Source: Diploptera punctata (lineage: Eukaryota; Arthropoda; Insecta; Blattodea; Blaberidae). From it: a DNA stretch of 64,000 nt. The stretch covers positions 239,501 through 303,500 of the forward strand of contig JASPKZ010005708.1 in NCBI GenBank assembly GCA_030220185.1. The letters run 5' to 3'. Made by a program: the position numbers and the translations under genes. Below are positions 40,401 through 55,400 of this stretch, one piece after another. Below the pieces are notes generated by a model that was given only the letters and a program-made list of their open reading frames with translations, did no database searches and was not told where the DNA came from. Within the stretch, counting starts at the first letter, position 1, and each line of letters opens with the position of its first letter.

Positions 40401-43400
40401 GAAGAAAAACATATGAATTTCGAAATTCCCAGGGATTCTGATTTCATTCAGAGCTTCATCGGTCCACCAAGAGAGGGAGGAAGAAGCAGTTCTTCAGACA
40501 TAACATCAGTCATCAAGGAATTACTAGGACATTTAAGATCGGTAAATTTTTCTTAGTGGTCTCTTCGTTCAGGCTTAAGGATCTTTTACGAACCTGAAAA
40601 TCTTCAGACTCGGGACCCACGGCTTAAGGTCCCTCCTGGAGGACTTGCTCCTTGGATTTTTCCATCCTAAAAAAATCCATCGACTGCAGCCAGGTTTGAA
40701 CACACCACCATCAGGACCAGAGGCAAGGAGCATAACCACTAGTTAGGGTTGCCAGACGTCTGTATTTTGTACGTACAGTTTGTATTTTAAGGGCAGTGTC
40801 CGGGTCTGTATCGTACTTTTAAAAATATGATGAAATGTCCGTATTTTCTTGTTTAGATATAGAAAAAAATTCAAAATATTACATAGCTTCAATTTCTGTT
40901 ACTAGATGGCATCACTATGAAGCTAGTCACCTGCAATATCGCCCTAAACAGTATTCTAATAACCTTGCAATGTGTTGACTATGCTCCTTGCTCTGGCTAT
41001 ACCATGCTAATCAGTATTCTAATAACTGGTGTTCTTTGTGTATGTATGGCATGGATTTTCTCATGTTTACGGCATATACAAGTCACTAAAAATGCCTAAA
41101 ACTGTGTTTTTTCAAGTGACTTAGAAAATGGATTTTCCATTTCTAAAAATAAATAAGAGTGGGAAAGAAGATGAAGTTATGTGTTCAATTTGCAACTCAC
41201 AATTTTCAATTGCATTTGGTGGCCGTAGAGACATAAATAAGCACGTGGGAAGTCAGAAGAATTGTAAAGCCGTTAATGCTTCTAGTGTAAGCAAGGCAGT
41301 GGATATATTTTTTAAGAATAAAGCTGCAAAGCCTGAAGATTTACAGTGTGCTGCTCGAGAGACAACTTTTGTTTATCAATCCATGCAGCATGGTTTGAGC
41401 TTCAGTTCGGGTGATTGTGAGTTGAAATTGATAAATAAATTGTATGATAAAAAGTTTACTTGTGGAAAAACAAAAAAGTGAGGCAATAGTAGGTAACGTG
41501 ATAGCCCCATTTGTGAATAAGAATATTCAAACTGGACTTCAAGCTGCTAATTTCGTTACCATAACCATAGATGCTTCCAATAGGTTAGATTTGAAGATAG
41601 TTCCTGTAATAGTGAGATATTTCATCCCAACTGGGGTTAAAATCAGCTTGTTAGAATTTGAAGACGTTAGTGGTGAAACTTCAGAAATATTATCAGAGCA
41701 TGTTATGAAAACTTTGAACAAAAATCTCAAGGACAAAATAGTATCATATTGTGCTGATAATACAAACACAAATTTTGGAGGTGTGAAAAGACAAATGTTT
41801 TCAGTAAACTGCAGAATGAACTATAAAGGAAAGTGCTAGGTATTGGTTGTGGTGCACACATTGCTCATAATTGTGTCCAGAATGCTGCAGATCAATTACC
41901 CATCGATATTGAAGTTATTGTTGTTAAAATCTACAAATTTTAATGTTAATTGATATCATATGTTATGGGCAATGACTTCTATCAAGTCCCCTGCATTTGT
42001 ATAAATAAATAAATATCATATGTTAAAATAAGTTATTAAATTAGCCTTCCAGTTTCAAATATTTTATTTTTGTTATGAAAGTAGTTTTACATTAGCGGTT
42101 ATAACAATATTAATTGGATAGTATTAATCAACTTTCATAAACTTACTAAAATTATCTGCCTGAAAATGGGAAAAATAAATATGTCCGTATTTTTGGGTCC
42201 AGAATTCTGGCAACTAGATTTGTCCTAGGTAGGAGTTTAATCACATTTAGCAAAAATAGATTGGCAAACTCTTTTCAAGAACTAATAGAAGATATTTGGG
42301 GAAGTTTATCCTGTGGTTTTTTAGTTTAGTTATTAGTGCAGTAAGTTCATTTAGGCTGGTATTCAGGAACCAAGCTTTATGCAAAGAGCAACTCTTTCCC
42401 CCTCTCTACATCATAGAGAGGGGAAAAGAGTCACTCTTTGCGTAAAGCTTGGTTCCTGAATACCGGCCTTAGTGTACAAAGTTACAGGCTGTGTTGGAAC
42501 AAAAAAATATGGCTGAAAAACTATATGACTCGCCACATCATTGAGGGACATAACTAAAAAAAGAAACCTAAGAGTAAAATTTGACAGAAGTTGTGTGAGG
42601 CACTTTATAAATTGCATTCCATGTTGTAATCTGTAGCAAAAAAAAAAAAAGATTGAGAGAGAAGAAAGAAAGGAAGAAGTTGTAGCTGTATGTGAATAAA
42701 AAAATACATATATGGATTTTTTCCATAAGAAAATGCAAAAATACCTTGAAATTGAACAAGGAATTGAGATAAAAAAAAACTTAAATTATATCATATTAAC
42801 AATGGAAGATATGTATTAGTTATTGATTGAACAAAAGAAGCCAACTTATGAGAGATATGTTTACAAAAAATGAATGTCACCAAGTAGCTATCTACCTAAT
42901 GTAATATAGCCTTTCTAAGATTAAATTAAACCTATTGGTGATTTTTTTCCTATAAAAGTTTGAAATATCCTATCTAACCTGAATGTTGACAATAAGTTAT
43001 AGTGAAAATGTCATTAAACATGTCGATAGAAGTCATTTGTTGTCTGTTGCAAGATTCAAAGACTACTATATCCTTCGTTTATTATATCCTTATTTTTCCA
43101 CCCATAATTTTGGCTAAACTAGCAATAATGAGCCATTCTGAGACCATATGCTAAACATATCAATAGTTATCTTTTCTTGTCAACATGTCTAATTTTTCTT
43201 TCTTAAATTTGATTCCATCCAGGATTGGAAAATGTTAATTCAAATAAATACATTGAAAATATCTAATTATGTTGATGTTTTTATTATTGATTTAACATTT
43301 CTCAATGAAAGATAAATTAAATATATATGTTGACAACGTATATAAGAGAAAAATTTGCATCTAGATCGTAACTCGCCTTGGTAGCTCAGTTGGTAGAGCA

Positions 43401-46400
43401 CTTGGCCCGGAAAGCCAAGGGTCCTGGGTTCGAGTCCCGGTCTAGGCGAAAATTTTTCTCTTCAAATTTAATTTATATCTAATTATGTTTATATAGCAAA
43501 ATGTTTAGTTGTGTTATCAGTGATATAGTCCAGCGATAATCAACCAATTACTAAAGTTTCCGCTAGAGGCAATTTAGTATGGTGATTACTAGACATTTAT
43601 AATTGATGAAAAGGCAATTTCATGCATACATTTTTATGAATAGACAAATTAGGTGCAGATATTTTGATGAACAGCAATTACATGTGCATATTTTTATGGA
43701 TACACTAATCTGTTGCACATATTTTCATGAAAATATACTGTGATGTGCATATTATAATGAAAAGATAATTTCATGTGTATATTTATCTTACAATTCAGGT
43801 GTTTAGACACGAAAAAGTTTTATTTCACACTATTCTACTTAATTGTTGTTAAACCATCCCATATGCCCCATTTAATTTGTTTCAGTTGCACTTGCTTTGT
43901 GCTGAAGATTGAAGACGGTGATGGAATAGTTAAAGAAAAGGGACATATACCCAGTTTCGGTATATTTGGGGCGGTTTGATTGTGAATTGGTAACATTACA
44001 AACATACCTAGATGGAATTTGTGATAACAGTGAGTAATCTGTTATCTAGAGCAATCTTCATTTTTTGTGTTAGCATAAAATTTCAATGGCGAGGCATGAG
44101 TTTGGAGAGAAGGGGGAAGCTCCATAGTAAAAAAAAAAAAACACACACACACAATCATATAAAAAAGAGAGATGTTAGACATAACACAATTACAGTTTTG
44201 CCGAATTGTTTCAACTGCTTAAGGTTTGTTACGTGATGAAATGAGAGAGTCTTTTTTTGGGCTTTATGACAATTATTCAAATCCTCAAAACCTGTCTTAT
44301 TCCAAATGTTCTTTTCAGGCAAAAACAAAAGACACGGCCAGCAGAACATTTTTTTCAGATTATTGCAACCACATAACCATGGGATAGTTTGATAGGAATT
44401 TTGATTGAAATGTCCTGTGAAAATTTTATGGCCTTTATGTTGAGTATTTTTTAATTCAGTGAGAGGCTGCGTAGATCTACAATTTTCTATTAATTTTATT
44501 TTCCAAAATTATTGCTAAATTATAAACCGCACAGAAGGAGAAATGCTGGTCGCCCACACAGAATATGGTCTGAACAATTTTAACAATTCTAGCTTTCATG
44601 AAACCGGAACGAGCTAACAGGCTTAATCCCTGGATGATGATGATTTATTTTGTCTTGAAACGAAAGTGAATTAAATGGATGTTTTAAAAGTTTTTCAATA
44701 GCACACTTACATATTATAGTGGAGGACTAAGTTGGCATGATTTCTGCTATCCTTGTCTAGAGAACTGTTCTTCCACCCTTCGCAAAACACAATGGGCTAC
44801 CCTTGTAAAATTACTTAGGAATGCTACAAAAACTCCACCCCCCCCCCACTTCCGTCCAGTCACTTTTGTGTCAGGTAATTTTTGTCAGTGGCGACTGGTT
44901 CAGAGTGCTCTGTTAAAAGTGAACTGCAGAAAATTGGAGAAGGGCGTGTGAACACACTGAAAAGATTGAAGAGTCATATTGGCAGGCAGACGGTTTAATG
45001 GACGAAATTAGTGATCAGTTTGAAATAAATTTAGACGATACCGACAATGATGAAAATGAAGACCTAGAAACTTGCCAGGAAGAATCTTTAGAAGAAGGGA
45101 ATGCCCCCACTGATCTATGTTCACTACAGGGAGTGTCTGCCCTACCGCTGTCATCTTGAAGAGATATGTGTATGAGTGAGAAAGAATATGGTGAGTACTC
45201 TCTTTCTAAAATATTCTAGACAAGTTAGCCCTCATGGACTATACAGGTTCATGATGCTGTTTCAACTCCGTTTAAAGATTCATGGCAGAGCTACTAGCAT
45301 GAGAGGATTCTTGGAAGCTCTTGGCTAGCGAGCTTCTATATGATTCACTCATGACAAAAAGCGGAATAAAATAAATTACAAGAAACACTTGAAAATTCAC
45401 TACTTACATCCACACTATTTGTCTAGTGACAAGGTCATAATAAAATATAACATACAAACTATATACTACAAACAATTAACCTAAATAAAATGAATAAAAC
45501 TGATATTTCAATATTAATTGAAGGCAATGAAATTTACCTTTTCTTTCAACATAGAATGTCGGTGATATGACACAGCTAGGCCTGGAGTATCCAAGCCACC
45601 AGGAACAGAAGATGTAATTTGGGAAACCTCCGACAGATGACACTAGCATACATATTTAATTTATAAATTGTTTACTTATACATTTATTTAAAAGGAAGTA
45701 AACTTTTTAACATTAGAATTTTATAATTTTGAATCTCATTTAAAATTATAAAATTCTAATGTTGAAAAATTGACTTAATTTTAAATACTATGGGGGTGCA
45801 GAAAGACCTGAATTTGGAATGAATTTTTTAGTCCAAAAGAGGATCCTGTCCGCCATCCAAGATATTAAGTTTGTAAGTGATAGGATCTTCTTCTTCTTCT
45901 GCTTCATGAAATTAGGCCTTTTGACCTGTTTTCACATCAAGTGGGATTTAATGAATCCTCTCATCTAGTAAAGTGATAGGATATCATACATAATTCTGAA
46001 GGGCAAACGACGTGATTTTGTAATCGTAAATGTACATGCTCCCACAGAAGATAAATATAACAAGATCAAGGATGAGTTCTATGAAGAATTAGATTGCATA
46101 TTTGATAGCCTTTCACAATATCATATGGAAATTTATTTAATGCAAAAGTGGGACGGGAGATATATTCAAACCAACAATAGGCAAATTCAATCTTCATGAA
46201 GATAGTAACGACAATGGGATTAGATTAGTCACATTTGCCACATCAAAGAATCTCATTGTTAAGAGCACAACATTTCAGCATAAGGATATTCATAAATACA
46301 CCTGGACGTCTCCAGATGGCGAAACTCGGAACCAGATAGATCATGTATTAGTTGTCAAATGCTGGCACAGTAGCATCATCAATGCAATTCGGATCATCAT

Positions 46401-49400
46401 CTAGTCAGGGTGAAAATCAGACAATGGCTATTGCTTATGAGAGGAACAAACACTAAAGATGATTCTGAAAAATTTGAATTAAAAAACTTGAAAAATGATG
46501 AAATGCAGCAAGAATACCAAATCAAAATTGCTAATAGATTTGAAGTACTGGAATCTTCAGATGACAATGTGGCAAACGAAGAAGAAACTGATATAAATAA
46601 AGAATGGGAGGCTATAAAATACTATCAAATTGTCAGCATCAGAAAGCGTTGCTTATATAAAAAGAGACAAAACAAGAAATGGTTTGATGATTAATGTGCA
46701 GACATTGTAAAGAAAAGAAAGCTAACAAAAATGAAATGGTTACACGAGCCAAAGGAGGTAAATTTAGAGCAATTGAGTAGTATTAGACGGGAAACCATCA
46801 AGTTACTAAAGAGTAGTGGAGGGAATATTTGAGAGAGAAGATTAATGATCTTGAAATGAATGCCAAAAATGGGAAAATTAAAGAATTATATCAGGGAATT
46901 AGGATAGAGAAGAAAGGGTTTCACGCTATAACAAACATAATTCGGAATGAAAATGGGGATATGATTGCAGATTCCAGGAGTATATTAAATAGATGGAAAA
47001 GTTCCTTTAATCAGATATTAAGGGTCGAATCTTTGAAGACATTAGACCATAAAAGGCGTTCTCTGCTGAGAAAGTTTTATCCTAATACGATTTTGCTTAC
47101 TCAGAAATCTATTCATGCGATAATAATTGTTGAAATTCGTAAGCTACCTGACGAGGTAACTTAAGATCATAACTTAAGATAGAAACTTATCGTGAGAATC
47201 CCGAAGGGAACCGATGTAGTTTGAAACTTTGCCGCTTTATCCAAGATGTCGGACCTTGAAGACTTTGATCATGTTTTCGGTATGTGTGGAGAAGAGGAAT
47301 TTGATAGAGTCTACCAAAGAATTCAACTGGAAGAACAGGAGAATCGGCGTAATATTGCGTGATGCAGACGTCGTTGTATACGGTATTATTTGCAGGATGC
47401 AAGCGTAAATGCGTTCCTCTATAGCAGACAAAAATAACAGAAGTGGTTTTATCGCTGAGAATTCTGGGTAATTTCTTGCCAATATTACGAAAATGATGAC
47501 TTTCATGCATGACCAGTTTGTGGGTAGTTAATTCGATCTTTGCACTTGCTCACGGTGAGTCAGCTCACCAGTGATTGGAAGTAATTTGAGTAGAGACTAA
47601 TGTATTTGCATACGACCCTAAATGTACATACAGGACAGGATATTGAAGAAGATAATATACAGACAGCAGAAATGCTAGTCGCAGAACCAAGTGCATTAGA
47701 AGTTGAAATGGCAATAGAAAAATTGAAGATGTATAAAGCATCAGGTTCAGATGAGATCCCAGCAGAACTTATAAAATTGGGGGGAGAAAAATTGATGGAC
47801 AAGATAAACCAGTTGCTTAGTATGATTTGGGGGAAAAAAGCTCTTCCAGATGAATGGAAAAAATCAATTATCATATCAATTTATAAGAAAGGAGATAAAA
47901 CTGATTGCAACTACTACAGGGGCATCTCATTACTTTCAGCTTCATACAAAATTCTAACAAATATATTAGTCAGCAGATTTACTCCCTATATTGATGACAT
48001 TCTAGGAGATCATCAATGTGGATTTAGAAGAAACAGGTCCACAACAAATCAGATTTTTAGTATCAGACAGATTTTAGAAAAGAAATAGGAATATAATGGT
48101 ACTGTACATCAACTATACATACACTTCAAAATGGCATACGATTCAATTAAGAGGGAGAAGTTATATAGTATCATGTTGGAGTTCAGAATTCCTAAAAATT
48201 AGTTAGACTTACACGAATGTGTCTAAATGGCACAAAGAGTGGGGTGCATGTAGGCAAACAGTTTTCAGGTATTCATAGTTAAATATGGGAAATAACATTA
48301 TGAGGTTCTTAATTCACAAATTAATGAGTCATTTTTTACTTCTTATCTTGTATTTTACGTTTCTATAAACATGGGAACTAGTTTTTAAAAGAGGGTCTCT
48401 CTCATTTTCAACTGACATTATGACTACTGGATTTTCGTTGGAATCTCCATCAATAACATTGCCATCTGGTGTTGATTTGATGAACTTTGCAAAACTAAGT
48501 TGCCTTTTCTTTGTTTTCTTGTTCACTTATTTTCTTTTCAAATTGTTCAAATTCATAATAGATGAATCTTAATCAGACTTTCTTCTCTATTCTTTAAATC
48601 CTTCTTCTAAATATGACATTATAGCTAACTATTCAACATAGGAAGTTTCTCTAAATAAATGTAATATAACTTAATACAAATATTTGTTGATAACTAAAAG
48701 AAGGGGATTGCAAAACTAAGTTAAACTCACCATCAACCCAGCAAAGACAGTCCAACTGACATTTAGAAGAGGAGGAAGAGCAACAGAAGAAGATATCGTA
48801 ATGCTGAATGACGACAGTTAACAAATTCACATACCTAGGCATGACATTCCAAACAACATTACGATCATTCAACCAACATATACAAGAGAAAACAGCAGCA
48901 GCCACAAGAGCAATCTACAGCATAAAAAATCTAGCCCGACTGTCACTACCCACGGCCATGACATTATTCGATACAACGATATCTCCAATCATAACATACG
49001 GTATAGACATTATATGGGAGAAACTGTCACTTAGCAATCTCGAAAGGATAGAAAAGGTAAAGGCACGTTTCCTTAAAGTGGCTCTAAGGGTGGGGAAAAC
49101 AACCCCATCGAGACTTGTATATGAACTTGCAAGAGAGTCGTTCTATGTAGAAGATCTGAGGATGAAACACCTTCTACCAAATACCGGCCCCTACACAGAA
49201 CTCGTACACCGAAGCAAATTGAAGAAGAGAAATATAGACCTTGATTTCTATGCTATGGGAGCCATGATAGAGAGGAACTGGACAAAAGCTAACCAGGAGC
49301 AGCGACATGTTGTGACACGTTATGCTGTGCACGGTTTTCATCACAAAGTGTGTGAAAACCAGAAGTACCACGACCCAAATGAAAAATGTTTATGTGCTTT

Positions 49401-52400
49401 GTGTGGTCACAGATGCGAACGGTACCACATACCGAAGTGCCCAAAGAACACAAAAACACTGAATGAATATAGCAAAGATTAAATATAAACAATGCCCACT
49501 CGGGCGAACCTATTTACTCATTATTATTATGGGTCATTGTAGGCCCAAAAATGGTGGATTTATAGGATTGTCACCAGATGGCACTACACATGGGAAATTG
49601 AAATGACCAATGTTCATAATAAATTCCCAAACGTGTTTACAAAAATGGATGTATACAAACCTGTCCTTGCATAACCTAATGAAATAAATTACATGCATAC
49701 TATTTAGTAAACTATAAATTAATCTGAAGTACACAACACTGACCGATCGGAACCTAACAAAATGAAGTGATTGAACATTTATTTCTTAAAATATATTTTG
49801 GAATTAAATGCAAATGTTGGTCATTCACGCATATGTCCTGCCATCTGGTGGATTTAATTTTATAAGCGTTCACGTATGCCAACTTCAATTCTAAAGAACT
49901 TACATATGGTTGATGATAATACAAAATTTTAGAATACTTCAGATTTTTGCCTAAGCAGTTTTATCAGGTTTTGAATTTAATAGAAGATGAAATTTATGTA
50001 CATCCATAATATCCCTAAGATACAATATTTAGTTTTTATTTAAGTTCAAGCCACAATAACTCTTTTTTCTGTACTCCTTCATGCTCATATTGTATAGAAC
50101 TCGATGATTTGCAACAAAACTATCAAACTTTCATCGTTAAAATTGGTAAATTACAAAATAAGTGTTGTATTTCTGACATTTTGTCATAAAATCTTAGTTT
50201 GTTTTTAGCAATTGCACCAAGTACGGATAATAGCTTCGATATTCTTTGTTTGTGCCAGCAAATTGCATCCGGAATTCAAGTGATTAAAATACATGATGCG
50301 ACATGCCAGCGCAAATTTTTTGCGCCAGTGCTCTGCGTTGTACAGAAACCACATCCATTTAAATACACGGTAAGCAATTTTTGTGCAGGTGCTTTGCATC
50401 GTAGATAAACCATGTAGATGGAACTGCTCTCGCTGCCCACCATGTCATCCCCAGAACAGCGAAGAAGATATGAAGAAAACCATGGTTGGGCAACATTGAG
50501 TGTGATCGACGCTTGGATGGATGTACGGCTTCTGAAACGGACAACACTGAAAACTGAAGATGTTTAACTACATAAGAACTAAACCTTAGATGGGTGTACG
50601 GCTTCTGAAACGGACAACACTGAAAACTGAAGATGTTTAACTACATAAGAACTAAACCTTAGATGGGTGTACGGCTTCTGAAACGGACAACACTGAAAAC
50701 TGAAGATGTTTAACTACATAAGAACTAAACCTTAGATGGGTGTATGGCTTCTGAAACGGACAACACTGAAAACTGAAGATGTTTAACTACATAAGAACTA
50801 AACCTTAGATGGGTGTACGGCTTCAGAAACAGACCACACTGAAAACTGAAGGTATTTAACTACATAAGAACTAAACCTTGGATGGGTGTACATCTTCGGA
50901 AACGGACCACAGCGAAAACTCTATGTATTTTATTATATAAGACCTAAACCTGTAACTCGAACTTATCATTCCTTGATAATGGCATGTGGGATCATGCTGA
51001 AACGTTGGAATCAGTGGCCAGAAGCAGAACTTGAATCCAAGATGCGGAAAACCCAAGAAAACTTTCATATTCATACTTATATCCGCGAAAATATGCAATA
51101 TCACATACATATGTAGTGTAAATAGTGATTTTTAGTGTGTCAGTGTAAATTAATAATTCTTAGTGTGTATAGTGACATATATAGTGTAAGTAGTTTGTGT
51201 ATTATATTATTTTTGGTCTGGACATCTTACCTCAATATTAATGTTGATTTGTTCTTGAACATGTTTCAAAACAATTCTGTTTTATCTTCAGCTTTCCCAG
51301 ACTGGTTTTATTTATGTTGCATTATGTTGCACCACCTGGATGTCGATGTCAGCTCCATCCTGTGGTTGGCCAAAGAACCTCCAAACAAGGTCACCCTCCA
51401 TCGGAATATCAAAATTCATAACTCTGTTTCTGTTCTTCTGAATATAAATTTTTTCCCAAATAGTCAGCTCGTTTGTATTTTCTAACTGTTTTAATAATTT
51501 AGTGTCTGAATTTATATTATGTTTTTCAGACCAAACATGAGCAGCAACTGCAGATTTTTCAATTTCTCCATTTTTAATATTTCTTATGTGTTCTTTGGTT
51601 CTAATTTTTAGGTTTCTTTTTGTTTTCCCTATATATATCTTTTCACAACCCATGCATTCAATTTGATATATTCCTGACTTTTTATTTTTATCAGTTTTTT
51701 CATTTTTGTTGGTTTTTATTAGTTTATTTAAACTGTAGTTATTTTTTGGTGCTAATTTAATATTAAACTTCTCAAATATATTTTGAAATTTATTATGTAC
51801 CCAGGGGTGATATGTGAATTTCCTATATTTTTTCATAGGTGGTTCTTCTTTTTCAAGATTACTTCTGTTTATCATTTTTTGTTTTTTATACTTTTCTATC
51901 CTTTTATGTACCATTTTTTCATCAAACCCATTTTCTCTTGCTACTTTGATTATGTGTTTTTTCTCATGTTTGAAATCTTCTTCGTTTAAGGGTAAGTTTA
52001 CCAATCTATGAGTTAAACTATTAAATGCTGCTAATTTATGTCCAATTGGATTGAACCCTGTTGATTTTATAAAATTTTCCGTATGAGTTTCTTTCCTATG
52101 AATCCTGAATTCAATTTTTTCTTTTTTCTTCGTTTCTGACCAATTTAAGATCCAAAAAAGGTATTTGTTTATTGTCTTCTATTTCTTTGGTGAATTTAAT
52201 GTTTGTACTCTGTAAATTTAATAGTTTTAGGGAATCTTCTACATGTTTTTCTTTAACAATACAAATTATATCATCAACATATCTACTCCAAAATTTAAAC
52301 ATTGTGGGATGTGCTTTGGTGATTTTACATTTGGCTCATGAGCAATTTTGAATGTAAAATCACCAAAGCACATCCCACAATGTTTAAATTTTGGAGTAGA

Positions 52401-55400
52401 TATGTTGATGATATAATTTGTATTGTTAAAGAAAAACATGTAGAAGATTCCCTAAAACTATTAAATTTACAGAGTACAAACATTAAATTCACCAAAGAAA
52501 TAGAAGACAATAAACAAATACCTTTTTTGGATCTTAAATTGGTCAGAAACGAAGAAAAAAAGAAAAATTGAATTCAGGATTCATAGGAAAGAAACTCATA
52601 CGGAAAATTTTATAAAATCAACAGGGTTCAATCCAATTGGACATAAATTAGCAGCATTTAATAGTTTAACTCATAGATTGGTAAACTTACCCTTAAACGA
52701 AGAAGATTTCAAACATGAGAAAAAACACATAATCAAAGTAGCAAGAGAAAATGGGTTTGATGAAAAAATGGTACATAAAAGGATAGAAAAGTATAAAAAA
52801 CAAAAAATGATAAACAGAAGTAATCTTGAAAAAGAAGAACCACCTATGAAAAAATATAGGAAATTCACATATCACCCCTGGGTACATAATAAATTTCAAA
52901 ATATATTTGAGAAGTTTAATATTAAATTAGCACCAAAAAATAACTACAGTTTAAATAAACTAATAAAAACCAACAAAAATGAAAAAACTGATAAAAATAA
53001 AAAGTCAGGAATATATCAAATTGAATGCATGGGTTGTGAAAAGATATATATAGGGAAACAAAAAGAAACCTAAAAATTAGAACCAAAGAACACATAAGAA
53101 ATATTAAAAATGGAGAAATTGAAAAATCTGCAGTTGCTGCTCATGTTTGGTCTGAAAAACATAATATAAATTCAGACACTAAATTATTAAAACAGTTAGA
53201 AAATACAAACGAGCTGACTATTTGGGAAAAAATTTATATTCAGAAGAACAGAAACAGAGTTATGAATTTTGATATTCCGATGGAGGGTGACCTTGTTTGG
53301 AGGTTCTTTGGCCAACCACAGGATGGAGCTGACATCGACATCTAGGTGGTGCAACATAATGCAACATAAATAAAACCAGTCTGGGAAAGCTGAAGATAAA
53401 ACAGAATTGTTTTGAAACATGTTCAAGAACAAATCAACATTAATATTGAGGTAAGATGTCCAGACCAAAAATAATATAATTAAAATAACCTCAAAATATA
53501 ACTTCCTAAAATTAAATATTAATTACAACTTCTTAAGTTTGTGTATGTTGGCTGCATTGAAAATAAAAAAGGAAAGAAAATCAAAATGGCTGGGAAAGCA
53601 ACATGGTTCCTAAACCAAAAGGTATGTATAGAAATAGTGCATGAAAATATAATCAAAACATAATTAGAAAAATGTTTAAAATACCGATTTTAAGTGATAA
53701 TAATGTTAAAAAACATGATTTCCTGAAATTCAATTAAATGTATTTTAAAATCACTGCGTTTAAGGGAAACTATGGCTCAACTGCACTTCTACTTACGTTT
53801 CATTTTTCAGTTTATTATTGTACAATATAGCTCTTCTTCTGTATTTAATAACATTATTTAATGTTTTAAAACTTTTACAAACAATTATTATAACATTATT
53901 AGACAATTTTGAAGTATTTATTTAAATATGCAAATCACAATATTGTAACACTGTCAAAAAAATATTGTGATGTAACTGCTATTTTCTCCACAGAGTATAT
54001 TACTTAGTCTATGATTTTTCTATCGCTGTTTTGGGTTATCACTAGTTGGATTGACGTTAAGGAGTGATACGAAAGTGTACATCCATTTTTAATAAACGTT
54101 AGGTAATTTTAATATTATTATTTATTAATATATTTTTTAACATAGATTTGGGGATTTATTGCAAAGATTGGTCATTAAATTTCATAGCGATGGATAGTAG
54201 TCAAGGATGATAATCGATATGTGGTTCAATTGTGGGTTATCGCTGGCTCTATAAACTCTGGCACATGCGCACTGTTGTCCTATAGGACTTTGAAAATATT
54301 TCACGCAAGTTTAAGTGCAGTTTTTCCGAAACTTCAACCCAATTATTAAATATTCATCTATGTACATGATAATTTCTTCAAAGTTTTATAGAACTGCAGT
54401 GCCCATGCACGAATGTTGCATGTAACTTCCACAATATATCAGTGAAATCAGTGTTACCAATATTTGCAATTAATTCCACGCCATATTTCAAGAAATTATC
54501 TTCATTTTGTTAGGTTCCAATGAGACAAGTTAGTATACACAAAATTAGTTTATAGTTTATTAAACAACTTACTCACTGGCACTATCGAACCCGTAGGTTC
54601 ATGGCCACACGGACATAAGCTCTCCATACATCCCTATCCAGAGCTAATGCTTTCCAATCATTCCCTGTATAATCTACTTCCCTCAAATCATAGTTAATGT
54701 TGTCCCCGCCCGGAGAACCGAATGGGGGACTATTTGACCTCCGGCAAATTTTACCCCAGATGAACCCATGTCCACATTTCTTGACGGTTGTATTTTTACG
54801 GTGAAAGATCGTCACTCTTTCGCCCAAGGTACTTTTTTCGTCTGGCTTATCACCTTCGACCAGTCCGGCATGGGTAACCCTATCGGCAGCAATGCTACCG
54901 CCGGCATAGCTCTCAGGATCATTTAAGCATGCAAGCCACTCTACCATGACAAGGTAAAGATACCATGGAGGGAGTTTATTAAATAATGTGCATGTAATTT
55001 ATTTTCTTAGGTTAGGAAGAGAGAAGTTAGTGTACATCCATTTGTAATAATTGTTTGGGAATTTCTTGCGAACGTTGGTCATATCGATTTCTGGTTCCAT
55101 CTAGCAACAACTCTCTAAACTTTTTATAGCTCTTCACATGACATGTGGTTCCATCTAGCGTCAGCTCTATAAATGTTTGTGCATGAAATTAAAATAAAGT
55201 TTTCCAATAAACAGCTATCAGAGAGTACATATATTGATTGATGTAGCCATGTTGCTACGATATGATGATGATCTCTAGGTTATGTTTACGTGAATGTTTA
55301 ATTGTAAGGCATTTTGAGGATTTTTTTTTGACAAAAATAACTTTTATATATTTTTTTGAGGTAATTATTAACATTTTATAATGTAATTTTTGTGTTTTTG

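Larger units (their letters stand above)
51203..53535. mobile_element. PLE subfamily A, long palindrome with RT and GIY-YIG
   Basis: Arms of about 1.13 kb (51203-52331 and 52351-53475) around a 19-bp loop. Both arms encode [20 protein letters not shown] (RT YVDD), [40 protein letters not shown] (GIY-YIG), [17 protein letters not shown]. Left arm: 230-residue ORF 51312-52001; right arm: frameshift near 53056. RT is 5'-truncated, so neither copy is autonomous. Target duplication AGTTTGTGTAT at 51192-51202 and 53536-53546. Confidence 0.88.

Noticed and set aside
43376..43448. Functional cellular tRNA genes at the many A-box/B-box sites
   Set aside because: Each module sits inside a repeated unit with target duplications and flanking ATTTTTCTC, so they are best read as retroposon parts.
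50525..50900. Hammerhead ribozyme in the 73-bp satellite
   Set aside because: CTGAAGA and GAAAC are present, but no stem II can be drawn between them and there is no suitable cleavage triplet.
50515..50955. CRISPR-like array
   Set aside because: Unit is a continuous 73-bp repeat without unique spacers, in an animal genome.
51135..51485. Open frames antisense to PLE arms ([18 protein letters not shown])
   Set aside because: Mirror images of the GIY-YIG coding strand and termini; repeated at every palindrome, no independent homology.
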